Positions 31,601 to 40,673 of a DNA stretch of 64,000 nt are shown piece by piece. The translations under genes were made by a program, and so were the position numbers. The stretch's first letter is position 1. Each line of letters begins with the position of its first letter. The notes below the pieces were generated by a model. The model did not search any database and was not told where the DNA came from. It worked only from the letters and a program-made list of their open reading frames with translations. Source of the DNA: Corynebacterium sp. HMSC05H05 (GTDB lineage: Bacteria > Actinomycetota > Actinomycetes > Mycobacteriales > Mycobacteriaceae); the NCBI RefSeq assembly GCF_001807265.1, contig NZ_KV788396.1:38258-102257 (forward strand), written 5' to 3'.

Positions 31601-32266
31601 CTAGCGCAGCATCGCGCCTGTGATGCAGCCGAGGTCGCCGATCTCGCGGACCTCGGACGCCAGGAAATCCGGCCCGCCCACGCGGCCGACCACCAGCACC
31701 ATGTCGGTGCCGTGCAGGGGAGTGATGGTGAGCGATGTGCCGAGCTGGAACCAGGACTCCGGTGCCCAGTCGTCGAAGTCGGGCTGGAGGATGCGCGCGG
31801 CCTCGACGGGCGGCATCTGCGGGGTAGATCCGTCGTCCTCCGGCGCGGCGGGGGAGGCGGCGGCACGTGTGAGCCCGTCGTCGGAGGAATGCAGCACCAC
31901 GGCCCAAGAAGAGGTCACAGCACTCGGCATGACGTCGACCAGCTCGCTGAGGCGGTCCTCGACGCTGCCAGACTGCGCCGCAATCTGGGCGAGCATCTGA
32001 ATCTGCCCGCGGCGGTCCACGCGTCCGGTGAACGGGCGGATGGAATCCACCTCGGCGCCGTCGACGGAGGCCACGGCGGTGATCAGGGTGTCCACCATCA
32101 CGCCGGTGGGCAGGGTGACCACGATGTCGTCGGTCACGGTGCCGTCGGTGGAGGATTCCACGATGTCAACGGAGTTGATGTCGGCGTCGACCATGCCGAA
32201 CGCCTCGGCGAGCTGTCCAAGGCTGCCAGGGACGTCCGGGAGGGAAACGCGGATGAGGTACGACAT
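31601..32266 (-). CDS. ACT-domain-containing protein
   Basis: A 221-residue cytoplasmic protein whose N-terminal half is an ACT domain (YLIRVSLPDVPGSLGQLAEAFG, DINSVDIVE), a ligand-binding fold usually for amino acids. A second ACT-like repeat is not clear; the C-terminal half has a proline- and acid-rich linker and a less defined domain. Ligand unknown. Start ATG 32266 has TATAAA 7 bases upstream. Confidence 0.8.
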   Translation of the reverse strand: MSYLIRVSLPDVPGSLGQLAEAFGMVDADINSVDIVESSTDGTVTDDIVVTLPTGVMVDTLITAVASVDGAEVDSIRPFTGRVDRRGQIQMLAQIAAQSGSVEDRLSELVDVMPSAVTSSWAVVLHSSDDGLTRAAASPAAPEDDGSTPQMPPVEAARILQPDFDDWAPESWFQLGTSLTITPLHGTDMVLVVGRVGGPDFLASEVREIGDLGCITGAMLR

Positions 32267-32273
32267 GGCCTTA

Positions 32274-32279
32274 TTTATA
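32274..32279 (-). promoter_or_regulatory. -10 element for the ACT-domain protein
   Basis: TATAAA on the minus strand, within TATAAAT, ends 7 bases before ATG 32266. Confidence 0.6.
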
Positions 32280-32348
32280 GCAATTCGGCATTCCGGCAGC
32301 GGGTGTACGGTCGAAATCGCAGCAGTCTTCTAACTAAGGAGGAGCACA

Positions 32349-33488
32349 ATGAGCCGCACCGAAATCACGCAGACCACACTCGCCGGCGCCGAGCCCCGCG
32401 CGGTCGGGGACGCGTTGCTTCGCGACGGCGCGAAGTTGGCTCGCGGCGGCAAGGAGGTCGTCGTCACGGGCAACGCTCTCGCCCGCGAAGTGGCGGAGAA
32501 CCCGGAACAGTTCTCGTCGGGTGTGTCGCGATTTTTGCAGTTGCCCAACGGCCTTGACGGCGAAAAGCACACCGAGATGCGTGCGTTGATCGACCGTTAC
32601 CTCGCGGCGGAGGAGGTCGATCAGCTCGCTCCGATGTTCCGCAAGATCGCGCGCCAGTTGGCTGAAGAAGCGCTGTCGAACGGCGAGGTCGACGCGGTCG
32701 GCGACTTGGGCGCCCAGTATGCGGTCCGCGCGATGACCGCCTGGCTCGGATGGCCAAGTGAGCTCGACGACACCCTCATTGCGTGGGTGGCCGACAACAA
32801 TGCGGCAACGCGGTCCGGCGAGCTCGAGCGCACAGCGGCGGTCGCCGAGCGTTTCGACGACATCATTCGCTCCGTCGTGCAGCCCCTCCAGAACAGCCCC
32901 GACGATTCGGTCACCTCGCGTCTTGTCCACGACGACAGTCTCGGTCGGCGTCTGGAATTCGAGGAAGTGGTCTCCGTGCTACGCAACTGGACTGCGGGAG
33001 ATCTGAGCTCGATGGCCTACTGCATCGGGGTTGTGCTCGAAGCACTGATCGAACGCCCCGAGCTCCAAGACCGCCTCGCAGGCGGCGTTTCGCAAAAGGA
33101 GTTCACTGCGATCGCCGACGAAATCCTGCGCGCCGACTCGCCGTTTGTGAGCAACCGGCGAGTGACCACGTGCCCGGTGTCGCTCGACGGGCACGATCTG
33201 CCCGAAGGCCAAAGGGTGCGCATCCACTGGACAGCGGCAAACCGCGACCCGGAAACGTTTGCAGACCCGGACGGCTTCGAACCGGAGACTAACGCCGACG
33301 AGAACCTGGTCTGGGGCGCAGGGCCGCACGCTTGCCCTGGCAAGACGTTGTCGATCGTTGAGCTGCAAGCGTTCACCGAAGAACTCCTCGCAGTGGCGGA
33401 GCTATCCAGCGCCGGACAAGGCGAGCGGGAGGTTCACCCTGTTGGTGGTTGGGCTTCGCTGCCAGTGCGCCTTACCGCTCGCGGGTGA
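32349..33488 (+). CDS. cytochrome P450
   Basis: Haem monooxygenase (379 residues). The haem-ligand cysteine is in WGAGPHACPGK; the ExxR motif is EILR. The I-helix reads NWTAGDLSS, with Ser rather than the usual Thr at the oxygen-activating position. No ferredoxin, reductase or biosynthetic cluster is adjacent, so the substrate is unknown. Strong ribosome site AAGGAGGAGC 4 bases before ATG, unlike its leaderless neighbours. Confidence 0.92.
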   Translation: MSRTEITQTTLAGAEPRAVGDALLRDGAKLARGGKEVVVTGNALAREVAENPEQFSSGVSRFLQLPNGLDGEKHTEMRALIDRYLAAEEVDQLAPMFRKIARQLAEEALSNGEVDAVGDLGAQYAVRAMTAWLGWPSELDDTLIAWVADNNAATRSGELERTAAVAERFDDIIRSVVQPLQNSPDDSVTSRLVHDDSLGRRLEFEEVVSVLRNWTAGDLSSMAYCIGVVLEALIERPELQDRLAGGVSQKEFTAIADEILRADSPFVSNRRVTTCPVSLDGHDLPEGQRVRIHWTAANRDPETFADPDGFEPETNADENLVWGAGPHACPGKTLSIVELQAFTEELLAVAELSSAGQGEREVHPVGGWASLPVRLTARG

Positions 33489-33555
33489 GCGAATTGCGTT
33501 GACGTAAGATAAGGCGCGTCATACGCAACCCACGCGATGTGGAAGGGATTGGACT

Positions 33556-33855
33556 GTGGCTGAGATTTCACGCGACGAGGTGTCGCGCATCGCACGCCTG
33601 GCGCGAATCGCGCTGAAGGACGAGGAGCTGGACGACATCGCCCAGCAGCTGGACACGATCGTGGACGCGGTCTCGAAGGTGCAGAGCGTCGACACGGAGG
33701 GTGTCACGCCGATGAGCCACCCGCACTCCATCGACGCTGGTATGCGCGAGGATGTGGAGAAGAAGACGCTGACGCAGGCCGAGGCGCTGGACCAGGCCCC
33801 GGCCGTGGAAGATGACCGCTTCGTGGTTCCGCAGATTCTCGGAGAGGGAGACTAG
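33556..33855 (+). CDS. gatC: aspartyl/glutamyl-tRNA amidotransferase subunit C
   Basis: Small 99-residue subunit that helps fold and hold GatA in the GatCAB complex, which makes Gln-tRNA(Gln) and Asn-tRNA(Asn). The helical core EVSRIARLARIAL and the C-terminal RFVVPQILGEGD, which inserts into GatA, are present. GTG start with GGAAGGGA 8 bases upstream. Six bases separate it from gatA. Confidence 0.95.
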   Translation: MAEISRDEVSRIARLARIALKDEELDDIAQQLDTIVDAVSKVQSVDTEGVTPMSHPHSIDAGMREDVEKKTLTQAEALDQAPAVEDDRFVVPQILGEGD

Positions 33856-33861
33856 AAGGAA

Positions 33862-35343
33862 ATGACGCAGTACACGATTCCGGCCGAAGGTCTCGTCGCA
33901 AAGCCAGCGCACGAGCTCGCCGCAATGATCCAGTCCGGCGACGTCACCTCCCGCGAGGTCACGCAGGCGTTCCTCGACCGCATCGCTGAGGTCGACGGCG
34001 AGCTCGGCGCGTTCCTGCACGTCGGTGCCGAGGAGGCGCTCGCGGCCGCGGACAAGGTGGACGAGCAGGTGAAGAACGGCGGGGAGCCGGCCTCCAAGCT
34101 TGCGGGTGTGCCGCTGGCGCTGAAGGACTTGCTGGTCACCACCGACGCGCCGACCACCGCCGCGTCCAAGATGCTCGAGGGCTACATGAGCCCGTACGAC
34201 GCCACCGTGGTGGCCAAGCTGCGCGCGGCGGGCATCCCGATTCTGGGCAAGACCAACTTGGACGAGTTCGCCATGGGGTCGTCCACGGAGAACTCCGCCT
34301 ACAAGCAGACGAAGAACCCGCACGACCTGGAGCGCGTCCCGGGCGGCTCCGGCGGCGGCACCGCAGCGGCGCTCGCGTCCGGCGAGGCCCCGCTGGGCAT
34401 TGGCACTGACACTGGCGGCTCGATCCGCCAGCCTGCGTCTTTGACCGGCACCGTGGGCGTGAAGCCGACCTACGGCGGTGTGTCCCGCTACGGCGTGATC
34501 GCCTGCGCGTCCTCCCTGGACCAGGTGGGCCCGTGTGCGAACAACGTGCTGGACACCGCGCTGTTGCACGAGATCATCGGCGGCCACGACGAGTTCGACG
34601 CCACCTCCGTGGACCGCGAGGTGCCGGCGCTCGCAGACGCCGCCCGCGAGGGCGCGAAGGGCGACCTGAAGGGCGTGAAGATCGGCCGCGTGAAGCAGTT
34701 CGAGCGCCCGGGCACGCAGGACGGTGTGAAGGACGCCATCGACAAGGCCTACGCGCAGCTTGAGGCGCAGGGCGCGGAGATCGTCGAGGTGGATTGCCCG
34801 AGCTTCGAAGACGTCATGGGCGCGTACTACCTGATCCAGACCTCCGAGGTCAGCTCTAACCTCGCGCGCTTCGACGGTATGCGCTACGGCCAGCGCGTCG
34901 GCGACGACGGCACCCGCTCCGCCGAGGAAGTCATGGCCGCCACCCGCGGCGAAGGCTTCGGCGCGGAGGTCAAGCGTCGCATCATCCTGGGCACCTACGC
35001 GCTGTCCGTGGGCTACTACGACGCGTACTACCTGCAGGCGCAGCGCGTGCGCACCCTGGTGGCGCAGGACTTTGCCAAGGCATTCGAGTGTTGCGACGTC
35101 ATCGCCGCCCCGGCCGCTCCCACCACCGCGTTCAAGCTGGGCGACAAGGTGGACGACCCGCTGGCGATGTACAACTTCGACCTGTTCACCCTGCCGCTGA
35201 ACCTGGCCGGTCTGCCCGGCATGTCGGTGCCGGCGGGCGAGGCCTCCGACACGAACCTGCCGGTGGGCCTGCAGCTGATCGCCCCGGCCTTCGAGGACGC
35301 GCGCTTGTACCGCGTGGGTGCCGCTTTTGAAGCCAGCCGTTAA
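33862..35343 (+). CDS. gatA: aspartyl/glutamyl-tRNA amidotransferase subunit A
   Basis: Amidase subunit that releases ammonia from glutamine (493 residues). The Ser-cisSer-Lys triad region is present: Lys in [12 protein letters not shown], Ser in [13 protein letters not shown], and the nucleophile Ser in [12 protein letters not shown]. It ends overlapping the MFS start by 26 bp. A terminator-like hairpin lies immediately after its stop codon. gatB is 5 kb downstream, split from gatCA. Confidence 0.97.
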   Translation: MTQYTIPAEGLVAKPAHELAAMIQSGDVTSREVTQAFLDRIAEVDGELGAFLHVGAEEALAAADKVDEQVKNGGEPASKLAGVPLALKDLLVTTDAPTTAASKMLEGYMSPYDATVVAKLRAAGIPILGKTNLDEFAMGSSTENSAYKQTKNPHDLERVPGGSGGGTAAALASGEAPLGIGTDTGGSIRQPASLTGTVGVKPTYGGVSRYGVIACASSLDQVGPCANNVLDTALLHEIIGGHDEFDATSVDREVPALADAAREGAKGDLKGVKIGRVKQFERPGTQDGVKDAIDKAYAQLEAQGAEIVEVDCPSFEDVMGAYYLIQTSEVSSNLARFDGMRYGQRVGDDGTRSAEEVMAATRGEGFGAEVKRRIILGTYALSVGYYDAYYLQAQRVRTLVAQDFAKAFECCDVIAAPAAPTTAFKLGDKVDDPLAMYNFDLFTLPLNLAGLPGMSVPAGEASDTNLPVGLQLIAPAFEDARLYRVGAAFEASR

Positions 35344-36628
35344 TCCCTGGAATACCCTCGCAGCCCTGGCTGCGGGGTATTTTCTTGTCTTGATCGACCA
35401 GGGCTTCATGCCCGTGATCACACCACTTTTGCCTTTCGACGTCGGCTCCGCCGTGTGGCTGACCAGCATCTACCTGCTGTGCACGGTGGCCCCCATGCCG
35501 GCGACGGGCAAGCTTGGAGACGCCTTCGGGCAACGCCGCGTCTTCCTCATCGGTCTGGCCATCTATGTGGCCGCGCTGGTATTCGCGGGCGCGTCCTGGT
35601 CGTTCGGTTCACTGGTAGTGGCCCGCGGCCTGCAGGGTGCGGGCGCCGCGGTGTTCTTGCCTCAGGCGTTCGGCCTGATCCCGCGCGTGTTCGCGGAGGA
35701 CAAGCAAGGCCGGGCGTTCGCAACCTGGGGCGTGATCGGCTCGGTGGCGTCGTTGATCGGCCCGGTCGTCGGCGGGGCAGTGGCGGACACCTTCGGCTGG
35801 CGCGCGGCGTTTTTCGCCCAAGCAGCACTTGGCGCGGTGGCGCTGATCGCCGGACTGGTTGCGCTGCCGCGGCTGCCGCGCAGCGGCGAGCGGGTGACCC
35901 TGCTGCCGGTGTTGCTTTCTTTCGGCGGGTTGGGACTGCTCGTGTACGGCATCCAGTTTGGGCAGTGGCCCTCGATCCTCTTCGGTGCACTGCTGATTGG
36001 CGTGCTGGTGCTGTCTGCCCGCAACGGCACCGACGACGGGTTCCTGCCCGTGGAGCTCATGCTCAACCGCTCGTTCGCGCTCGGCGCTCTGGGCGTGGCG
36101 GCGATGGGCTTTACCGTGGCGTCGATGTTCATCCCGCTGATGTACTGGCTGCAAACGGTCGCCGGTGCCTCGCCGACGGCTTCCGGTGCGATCACTGCGC
36201 CGATGTCCGTGTTCGCGCTCGTGCTCACCCCGGTGGCCGGGTACCTGACGGACCGTCGCGACCCAGGCAAGCTCTGCGCCGCGGGCTTCACACTCTCCGC
36301 AGTGGGGCTCGCGCTCGCCATAGCGCTGATCCACACCGGGGCCGGCGTGTGGTGGTTTACCGCAGTGACCTCACTGTTGGGCATCGGCGGGGCGTTTGTG
36401 TGGGCGCCGAACGCGGCGGTGACCATGCGCGGTGTCCCCGAGCACGAAACCGGCGCGGCTTCCGGGCTGTACAACACCGCCCGCCAGGTCGGGTCCGTCC
36501 TCGGCGTGGCGCTGGTGGGCATGGTGCTGGCTTCCGGCGCAATCGAATCCACCGCCGGTTGGGCGCTTGCGCTGCCATGCGTTGCGATGCTGATCGGCGC
36601 GGTGTCGTCCCTTCGGCTTCGCGGGTAG
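35318..36628 (+). CDS. MFS drug exporter (DHA2-like)
   Basis: A 436-residue membrane transporter with about 12-14 helices. The first helix has [15 protein letters not shown], a variant of the DHA2 LLDxTIVNVALP motif; the cytoplasmic loop [14 protein letters not shown] gives the MFS motif A; helix 5 has [18 protein letters not shown] (motif C). Substrate unknown. The GTG 35318 start overlaps gatA by 26 bp and includes a possible gatA terminator inside its coding region; no better start was found. Confidence 0.83.
   Translation: MPLLKPAVNPWNTLAALAAGYFLVLIDQGFMPVITPLLPFDVGSAVWLTSIYLLCTVAPMPATGKLGDAFGQRRVFLIGLAIYVAALVFAGASWSFGSLVVARGLQGAGAAVFLPQAFGLIPRVFAEDKQGRAFATWGVIGSVASLIGPVVGGAVADTFGWRAAFFAQAALGAVALIAGLVALPRLPRSGERVTLLPVLLSFGGLGLLVYGIQFGQWPSILFGALLIGVLVLSARNGTDDGFLPVELMLNRSFALGALGVAAMGFTVASMFIPLMYWLQTVAGASPTASGAITAPMSVFALVLTPVAGYLTDRRDPGKLCAAGFTLSAVGLALAIALIHTGAGVWWFTAVTSLLGIGGAFVWAPNAAVTMRGVPEHETGAASGLYNTARQVGSVLGVALVGMVLASGAIESTAGWALALPCVAMLIGAVSSLRLRG
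35351..35387 (+). terminator. terminator-like hairpin inside the MFS gene start
   Basis: AATACCC-T-CGCAG and CTGCG-GGGTATT pair (12 bp with one bulged T) around CCCTGG, followed by TTTTCTTG. It lies 8 bp after the gatA stop but inside the first helix of the MFS coding region. Confidence 0.68.
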
Positions 36629-36631
36629 CCT
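36626..36631 (+). promoter_or_regulatory. -10 element for pfkA; includes a stop codon
   Basis: TAGCCT, whose first three bases are the MFS stop TAG, ends 7 bases before ATG 36639. Confidence 0.6.
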
Positions 36632-36638
36632 GGCAGGT

Positions 36639-37670
36639 ATGCGACTTGCCACTTTGACCTCCGGCGGCGACTGCCCCGGCCTCAACGCCGTCATCCGCGG
36701 CATCGTCCGCACCGCCAACACGGAGTACGGCTCCACCGTCGTGGGGTACCGCGACGGCTGGGTGGGGCTGATGGAGGATCGCCGCGTCGACCTTTACGAC
36801 GACGCCTACATGGACTCCCTCCTGCTTCGTGGCGGCACCGTGCTGGGCACCGGCCGCCTGCACCCGGACAAGTTCAAGGCGGGACTGGACCAGATCAGGG
36901 CCAACATCGACGACGCCGGGGTGGACGCTTTAATCGCGATCGGCGGCGAGGGCACGCTCAAGGGTGCCAAGTGGCTCTCCGACAACGGCATCCCGGTCGT
37001 CGGCGTGCCTAAGACCATCGACAACGACGTCGCCGCCACCGACTACACGTTCGGCTTCGACACCGCGGTGTCCGTGGCCACCGACGCGATCGACCGGCTG
37101 CACACCACCGCCGAGTCCCACAACCGCATCCTCATCGTCGAGGTCATGGGCCGCCACGTCGGCTGGATCGCCCTCCACGCTGGCATGGCCGGCGGCGCGC
37201 ACTACACCGTGATCCCGGAGGAGCCGTTCGACATCGCCGAGATCTGCAAAGCCATGGAGCGCCGGTTCCAGATGGGGGAGAAGTACGGCATCATCGTCGT
37301 CGCCGAGGGCGCAATCCCCAAGGAAGGCACCATGGACGCCGGCCTGGGTGAGGAAGACGAGTTCGGCCACAAGACCTTCAACGGCATGGGCCAGATCATC
37401 GGCGACGAGGTGAAAAAGCGCCTCGGCTACGACGTGCGCACCACCGTGCTCGGTCACATCCAGCGCGGCGGCACGCCCACCGCCTACGACCGCGTGCTGG
37501 CCACCCGCTACGGCGTCCACGCCGCCCGCGCCGCCCACGAGGGCAACTTCGGCAAGTGCGTCGCGCTGCACGGCGAGGACATCGAACTCGTGGCGCTCGA
37601 GGACGCCGTCGCGCAGCTCAAGACCGTGCCGGAGCGCCGCTACACCACCGCGAAGGCCATGTTCACGTAG
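36639..37670 (+). CDS. pfkA: 6-phosphofructokinase
   Basis: Converts fructose-6-phosphate to fructose-1,6-bisphosphate (343 residues). GGEG at 102-105 carries Gly at the position that distinguishes ATP-users, while the PKTIDND segment (Lys125) is the actinobacterial form. Also present are [17 protein letters not shown] and [15 protein letters not shown]. So ATP as phosphoryl donor is favoured, though group III PFKs include PPi-users. Leaderless start from TAGCCT. An 85-bp inverted repeat starts 3 bp after its stop. Confidence 0.95.
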   Translation: MRLATLTSGGDCPGLNAVIRGIVRTANTEYGSTVVGYRDGWVGLMEDRRVDLYDDAYMDSLLLRGGTVLGTGRLHPDKFKAGLDQIRANIDDAGVDALIAIGGEGTLKGAKWLSDNGIPVVGVPKTIDNDVAATDYTFGFDTAVSVATDAIDRLHTTAESHNRILIVEVMGRHVGWIALHAGMAGGAHYTVIPEEPFDIAEICKAMERRFQMGEKYGIIVVAEGAIPKEGTMDAGLGEEDEFGHKTFNGMGQIIGDEVKKRLGYDVRTTVLGHIQRGGTPTAYDRVLATRYGVHAARAAHEGNFGKCVALHGEDIELVALEDAVAQLKTVPERRYTTAKAMFT

Positions 37671-37673
37671 GCA

Positions 37674-37758
37674 GGTTTGTAAAAGTCGGCGAGCGTGCCG
37701 TCGGCGACCATGGGGGACTTGCATCTAGGGGCCGTGTTCTGCCGACTTTTGCAAAACC
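37674..37758. repeat. 85-bp inverted-repeat element, copy A
   Basis: Arms GGTTTGTAAAAGTCGGC (37674-37690) and GCCGACTTTTGCAAAACC (37741-37758) pair with one indel and one mismatch. The loop holds TGGGGG and ends in TGTTCT at the same places as the second copy at 63881. Lies 3 bp after pfkA. No clean poly-T follows. Confidence 0.75.
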
Positions 37759-37781
37759 GGCGACCCGGGAGGCCGGCCCAG

Positions 37782-37787
37782 TAGGGT
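37782..37787 (+). promoter_or_regulatory. -10 element for mug
   Basis: TAGGGT ends 8 bases before ATG 37796. Confidence 0.55.
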
Positions 37788-37795
37788 CGGAAGAC

Positions 37796-38311
37796 ATGCA
37801 CGACCGCATCCCCGACCCCTGCCGCTTGCTCATTGTCGGGATCAACCCCGGCCGCCTCACCGAGGAGGTGGACGCACCGTTCGCGTTCCCGGGCAACCGC
37901 TTCTGGCCGGCGCTCGAGGCCGCGGGCATCACGCCCTACCGCGTCCACGCCAACGAGGGGCTCTCCGACAAGGACGCCGCCATGCTCGCCGAGCTCGGCA
38001 TCGGGTTCACCAATCTGGTGAACCGCATGACGCCGAAGGCGTCCGACCTGACGAAGGCGGAGTTGGTTGCAGGAGGCGAGGTCGTGCGCGGAGTCGTCGA
38101 AAAGCATCAGCCCACTGCTGTCATGTTCGCAGGCATCGGGGCATACCGCGATGCTTATCGACGACCAAAGGCCACCCGCGGCCTCCAGCCCGAGACCCTC
38201 GCCGGAGTGCCGGTGTGGGTCGTGGGCAACCCTAGCGGCCTCAACGCGCACGAGACGGTGGCCACGCTCGCCGAGAGCTACCGCGAGGTGTGGGAGGCGA
38301 CCGGCTCCTGA
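37796..38311 (+). CDS. mug: G:T/U mismatch-specific DNA glycosylase (Mug)
   Basis: Removes uracil or thymine opposite guanine (171 residues). The Mug active site VGINPGR with the catalytic Asn, and the DNA-insertion loop GNPSGLNAH, are both present. Typical Mug length. Start ATG 37796 follows TAGGGT by 8 bases, downstream of the inverted-repeat element. The 3' end overlaps the convergent PrsW gene by 34 bp. Confidence 0.92.
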   Translation: MHDRIPDPCRLLIVGINPGRLTEEVDAPFAFPGNRFWPALEAAGITPYRVHANEGLSDKDAAMLAELGIGFTNLVNRMTPKASDLTKAELVAGGEVVRGVVEKHQPTAVMFAGIGAYRDAYRRPKATRGLQPETLAGVPVWVVGNPSGLNAHETVATLAESYREVWEATGS

Positions 38312-39099
38312 CGGCCGATGCGGCAGGAGCGGCGATAGAGCCAGATGAGCAGCACCCAGAGCAGGACAGAGACTGCCAACATAGCCACAGTTCCGTAAGG
38401 GTCGGGAAGCTCACGGGAGCCGTTAAAGGCACCGTGGAGCGCGGCGGCCAGCACAAACCAGACTGCGAGCCGGGAGAGACGCCAGCCGAGGGGCTGGTCG
38501 GTGCGGCACAAAAATACGCCGAGGCCCCACGCGGCCAACCCGGTATAGACCGCGTGAGCAAATGGTCCCAAGACAACCATCACAAGCATAAAAATTGCGC
38601 CGTCGCGGTACTCCGAGTGCAGATCCAGCGTCGCTTTAATCGCTGAATTGGTTACGATCTCGGCGACTGAGAAGCCGGCGCCGACCGCCATGCCGACCAT
38701 CGCCGACTCGACGGGTCGGCGCACCGGCGCGAAAGCGGCGATGACCAGTAACGCAGCCAGCAGTTTGGCAGTCTCCTCCGGAATCGAGGAAAACAGGTAC
38801 GTAACAGCGTCGGGCAGCTGCTGCGCCGCATCGAGGTAAGCGGAGTTGACGAGTGGAACCACGCCGCACACGCCCACTCCTGCGATTACGCCAACCGGTA
38901 GCCACCACGAAGCTTCCGGCCGCCCAGGGTGCCGGCGCGATAGGAGCCACAGCGCCGCAACGGCGATGAGGACGAATGCCGCCGCTGCAGCGCCGAACGC
39001 AGGCGTCCACGGCACCTGGGTAAGTGCGTAGACGAACCGTCCCACACCCGCGAGGATTGCCAGGCCGCCGAGGGCTTGGAGTACGACGTTCGTTCGCAT
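38278..39099 (-). CDS. PrsW-family intramembrane metalloprotease
   Basis: Multi-pass membrane protein (273 residues, about 8 helices) with the PrsW signature: PEETAK (EExxK), GFSVAEI (FxxxE), and two conserved histidines in FAHAVYTG and LHGAFN. Site-1 proteases of this family cleave anti-sigma factors, but no anti-sigma/sigma pair is nearby. It starts with GAGGAGG 7 bases upstream and overlaps the previous stop (TGATG), so it is the second gene of a two-gene unit. Confidence 0.88.
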   Translation of the reverse strand: MRTNVVLQALGGLAILAGVGRFVYALTQVPWTPAFGAAAAAFVLIAVAALWLLSRRHPGRPEASWWLPVGVIAGVGVCGVVPLVNSAYLDAAQQLPDAVTYLFSSIPEETAKLLAALLVIAAFAPVRRPVESAMVGMAVGAGFSVAEIVTNSAIKATLDLHSEYRDGAIFMLVMVVLGPFAHAVYTGLAAWGLGVFLCRTDQPLGWRLSRLAVWFVLAAALHGAFNGSRELPDPYGTVAMLAVSVLLWVLLIWLYRRSCRIGRQEPVASHTSR

Positions 39100-39611
39100 C
39101 AACGGGCCTCCTCAGCGACGAAGCGGTCGACGATCTCGCGGCCGTAGGTATCAGAAGCCGCGACGTATACCGTCAGGTTGTCGCGTTCGGTGGCGGCGAT
39201 AGACACGCCGTCGCGGTGTACCGCATAGACACCGGAGGCAGGGTGATCGAGCTCGTCCGGGGTGATTCGTTCGCCATTCGACGCTAGCCAATACAAGCGC
39301 GTGACGGCGTTGGCGAGCTCGGCTTCATCGCCTAAAGAGTCTTCGGTGCGCAGCTGGATCCGCGTGTCGCCACAATCCCATTTCACCATGTCGGAGCCGC
39401 CGTCAGTTTGGGGGCACTGCAGCACCGAGCCGTCTGCGTTGCGCAGTGTGGCGCCACCCGCAGCCACCTCCGTGACTTCGGGGGCTTCGGGCTCGTCGCT
39501 TTGCGTTGCCGCCTGGGCCATGAACGGGGCCGCCAGGAGCAAAGCGCCGGCCGCCACGAGCCCTATGGTGCCGGTGCGGGTATTTCTGTCAGAAAAATCG
39601 GGGTATTTCAC
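39099..39611 (-). CDS. exported or membrane-anchored hypothetical protein
   Basis: A 170-residue protein of unknown family. A hydrophobic segment (TIGLVAAGALLLAAPFMAQA, about residues 15-34) may be a signal peptide or anchor. The rest has two cysteines in QCPQTDGGSDMVKWDCG, which could pair outside the cell. Its stop codon overlaps the PrsW start, so it may be the protease's partner or substrate, by position only. Confidence 0.7.
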   Translation of the reverse strand: MKYPDFSDRNTRTGTIGLVAAGALLLAAPFMAQAATQSDEPEAPEVTEVAAGGATLRNADGSVLQCPQTDGGSDMVKWDCGDTRIQLRTEDSLGDEAELANAVTRLYWLASNGERITPDELDHPASGVYAVHRDGVSIAATERDNLTVYVAASDTYGREIVDRFVAEEAR

Positions 39612-39676
39612 TCGGAGCCACTATAGGGAACTGCTCTCTCATTCGCAGTGTGCAGCTATATGTACCGCCCCTGCAG

Positions 39677-39682
39677 TAGCAT
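39677..39682 (+). promoter_or_regulatory. -10 element for the GNAT gene
   Basis: TAGCAT ends 7 bases before ATG 39690. Confidence 0.58.
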
Positions 39683-39689
39683 CGCTGAA

Positions 39690-40637
39690 ATGAGACTGCT
39701 TGAACAGATGGCGCGCGCGTACGAGACGTGGATGCCACTTCAGCTTCGCGAGTGGTACTCCGCAGACGAGCGGCGCGAGCTCGCGATGCAGGAGATGCGC
39801 CCGCAGGCCGAGCACACAGCAGACGCGGAGTTTGGCGCCGGTTTCCGCGACCATCTGCAACCTCTCGGCGGCCCGGACGTGCCCGACCCGCTGGCGTGGG
39901 CGAACCGGCGCGTGGAGTTTGCGGACGGTAACTGGTGCATCGCTGGGATCCGTTTCCTGGGGCTGGACATGCGCAAGCCTTTCGTGCACGTTGTCGCGAC
40001 CTCCGTGCCACCGCAGCACGACCGACTAGGCACGTATGCCACACAGCTGCACCGCGAGTTCGCGGACTTCGACCCGCTGGCCATCCGTTTCGAGCTGCCG
40101 AACCCGCCCGAGGACGCGGACGTTGACCAGTGGATTATCGCCGGGCTCGTCTCCGAGCTGCGGCGGAAACCGCGCCGCCCGCAGCACGAACGCGTCCGGC
40201 TCACCCCAGCAGACCCCTCGGAGACGGCACCATATGCCGATGAGGTGCTCGGCAACGTCGCAAAGCAACGGCCCGAAGTGCGCACCTGGACGGAGGCTGC
40301 GACCCTGGAGCAGTTGCAAAGCTGCGCGGAGACCGGTGCGCTGTGCGCGATCGAGGTGGACGGGCAGCGCGCGGGCATCATCGCGGCGGCCCGCGACGAT
40401 GCAAACGGCATGCGCGGTTTCCAGGTCTACGAGTTCCTCCTCGACGACAATGCCCGCGGTCGCGGCCTCGCACCCGTGGCGATGCAGTTGCTTTGCGACG
40501 TCCTGCCGGCCCAAACCGGCGACACTTTGTGGGGGACGGTGCACGTGGGCAATGGGCCGTCGATAGGCAATGCGCTCGCTGTCGGCCGCGAGAAGACGGC
40601 GGCATTTGTGTGGGTGCAGCGACGGGGCGAGCTGTAG
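39690..40637 (+). CDS. GNAT-family N-acetyltransferase, two-domain
   Basis: A 315-residue protein with a C-terminal GNAT domain: the acetyl-CoA loop is in LLDDNARGRGLAPVAM. The N-terminal half resembles a degenerate GNAT repeat without an obvious pyrophosphate loop. Acceptor unknown. Leaderless start as TAGCAT ends 7 bases upstream. gatB follows after 36 bp with its own -10 element. Confidence 0.78.
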   Translation: MRLLEQMARAYETWMPLQLREWYSADERRELAMQEMRPQAEHTADAEFGAGFRDHLQPLGGPDVPDPLAWANRRVEFADGNWCIAGIRFLGLDMRKPFVHVVATSVPPQHDRLGTYATQLHREFADFDPLAIRFELPNPPEDADVDQWIIAGLVSELRRKPRRPQHERVRLTPADPSETAPYADEVLGNVAKQRPEVRTWTEAATLEQLQSCAETGALCAIEVDGQRAGIIAAARDDANGMRGFQVYEFLLDDNARGRGLAPVAMQLLCDVLPAQTGDTLWGTVHVGNGPSIGNALAVGREKTAAFVWVQRRGEL

Positions 40638-40660
40638 CGCGGGGGCGCGGGGCGGGGCAG

Positions 40661-40666
40661 TAGACT
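40661..40666 (+). promoter_or_regulatory. -10 element for gatB
   Basis: TAGACT ends 7 bases before ATG 40674, so gatB has its own leaderless promoter apart from gatCA. Confidence 0.6.
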
Positions 40667-40673
40667 GTTGCGC

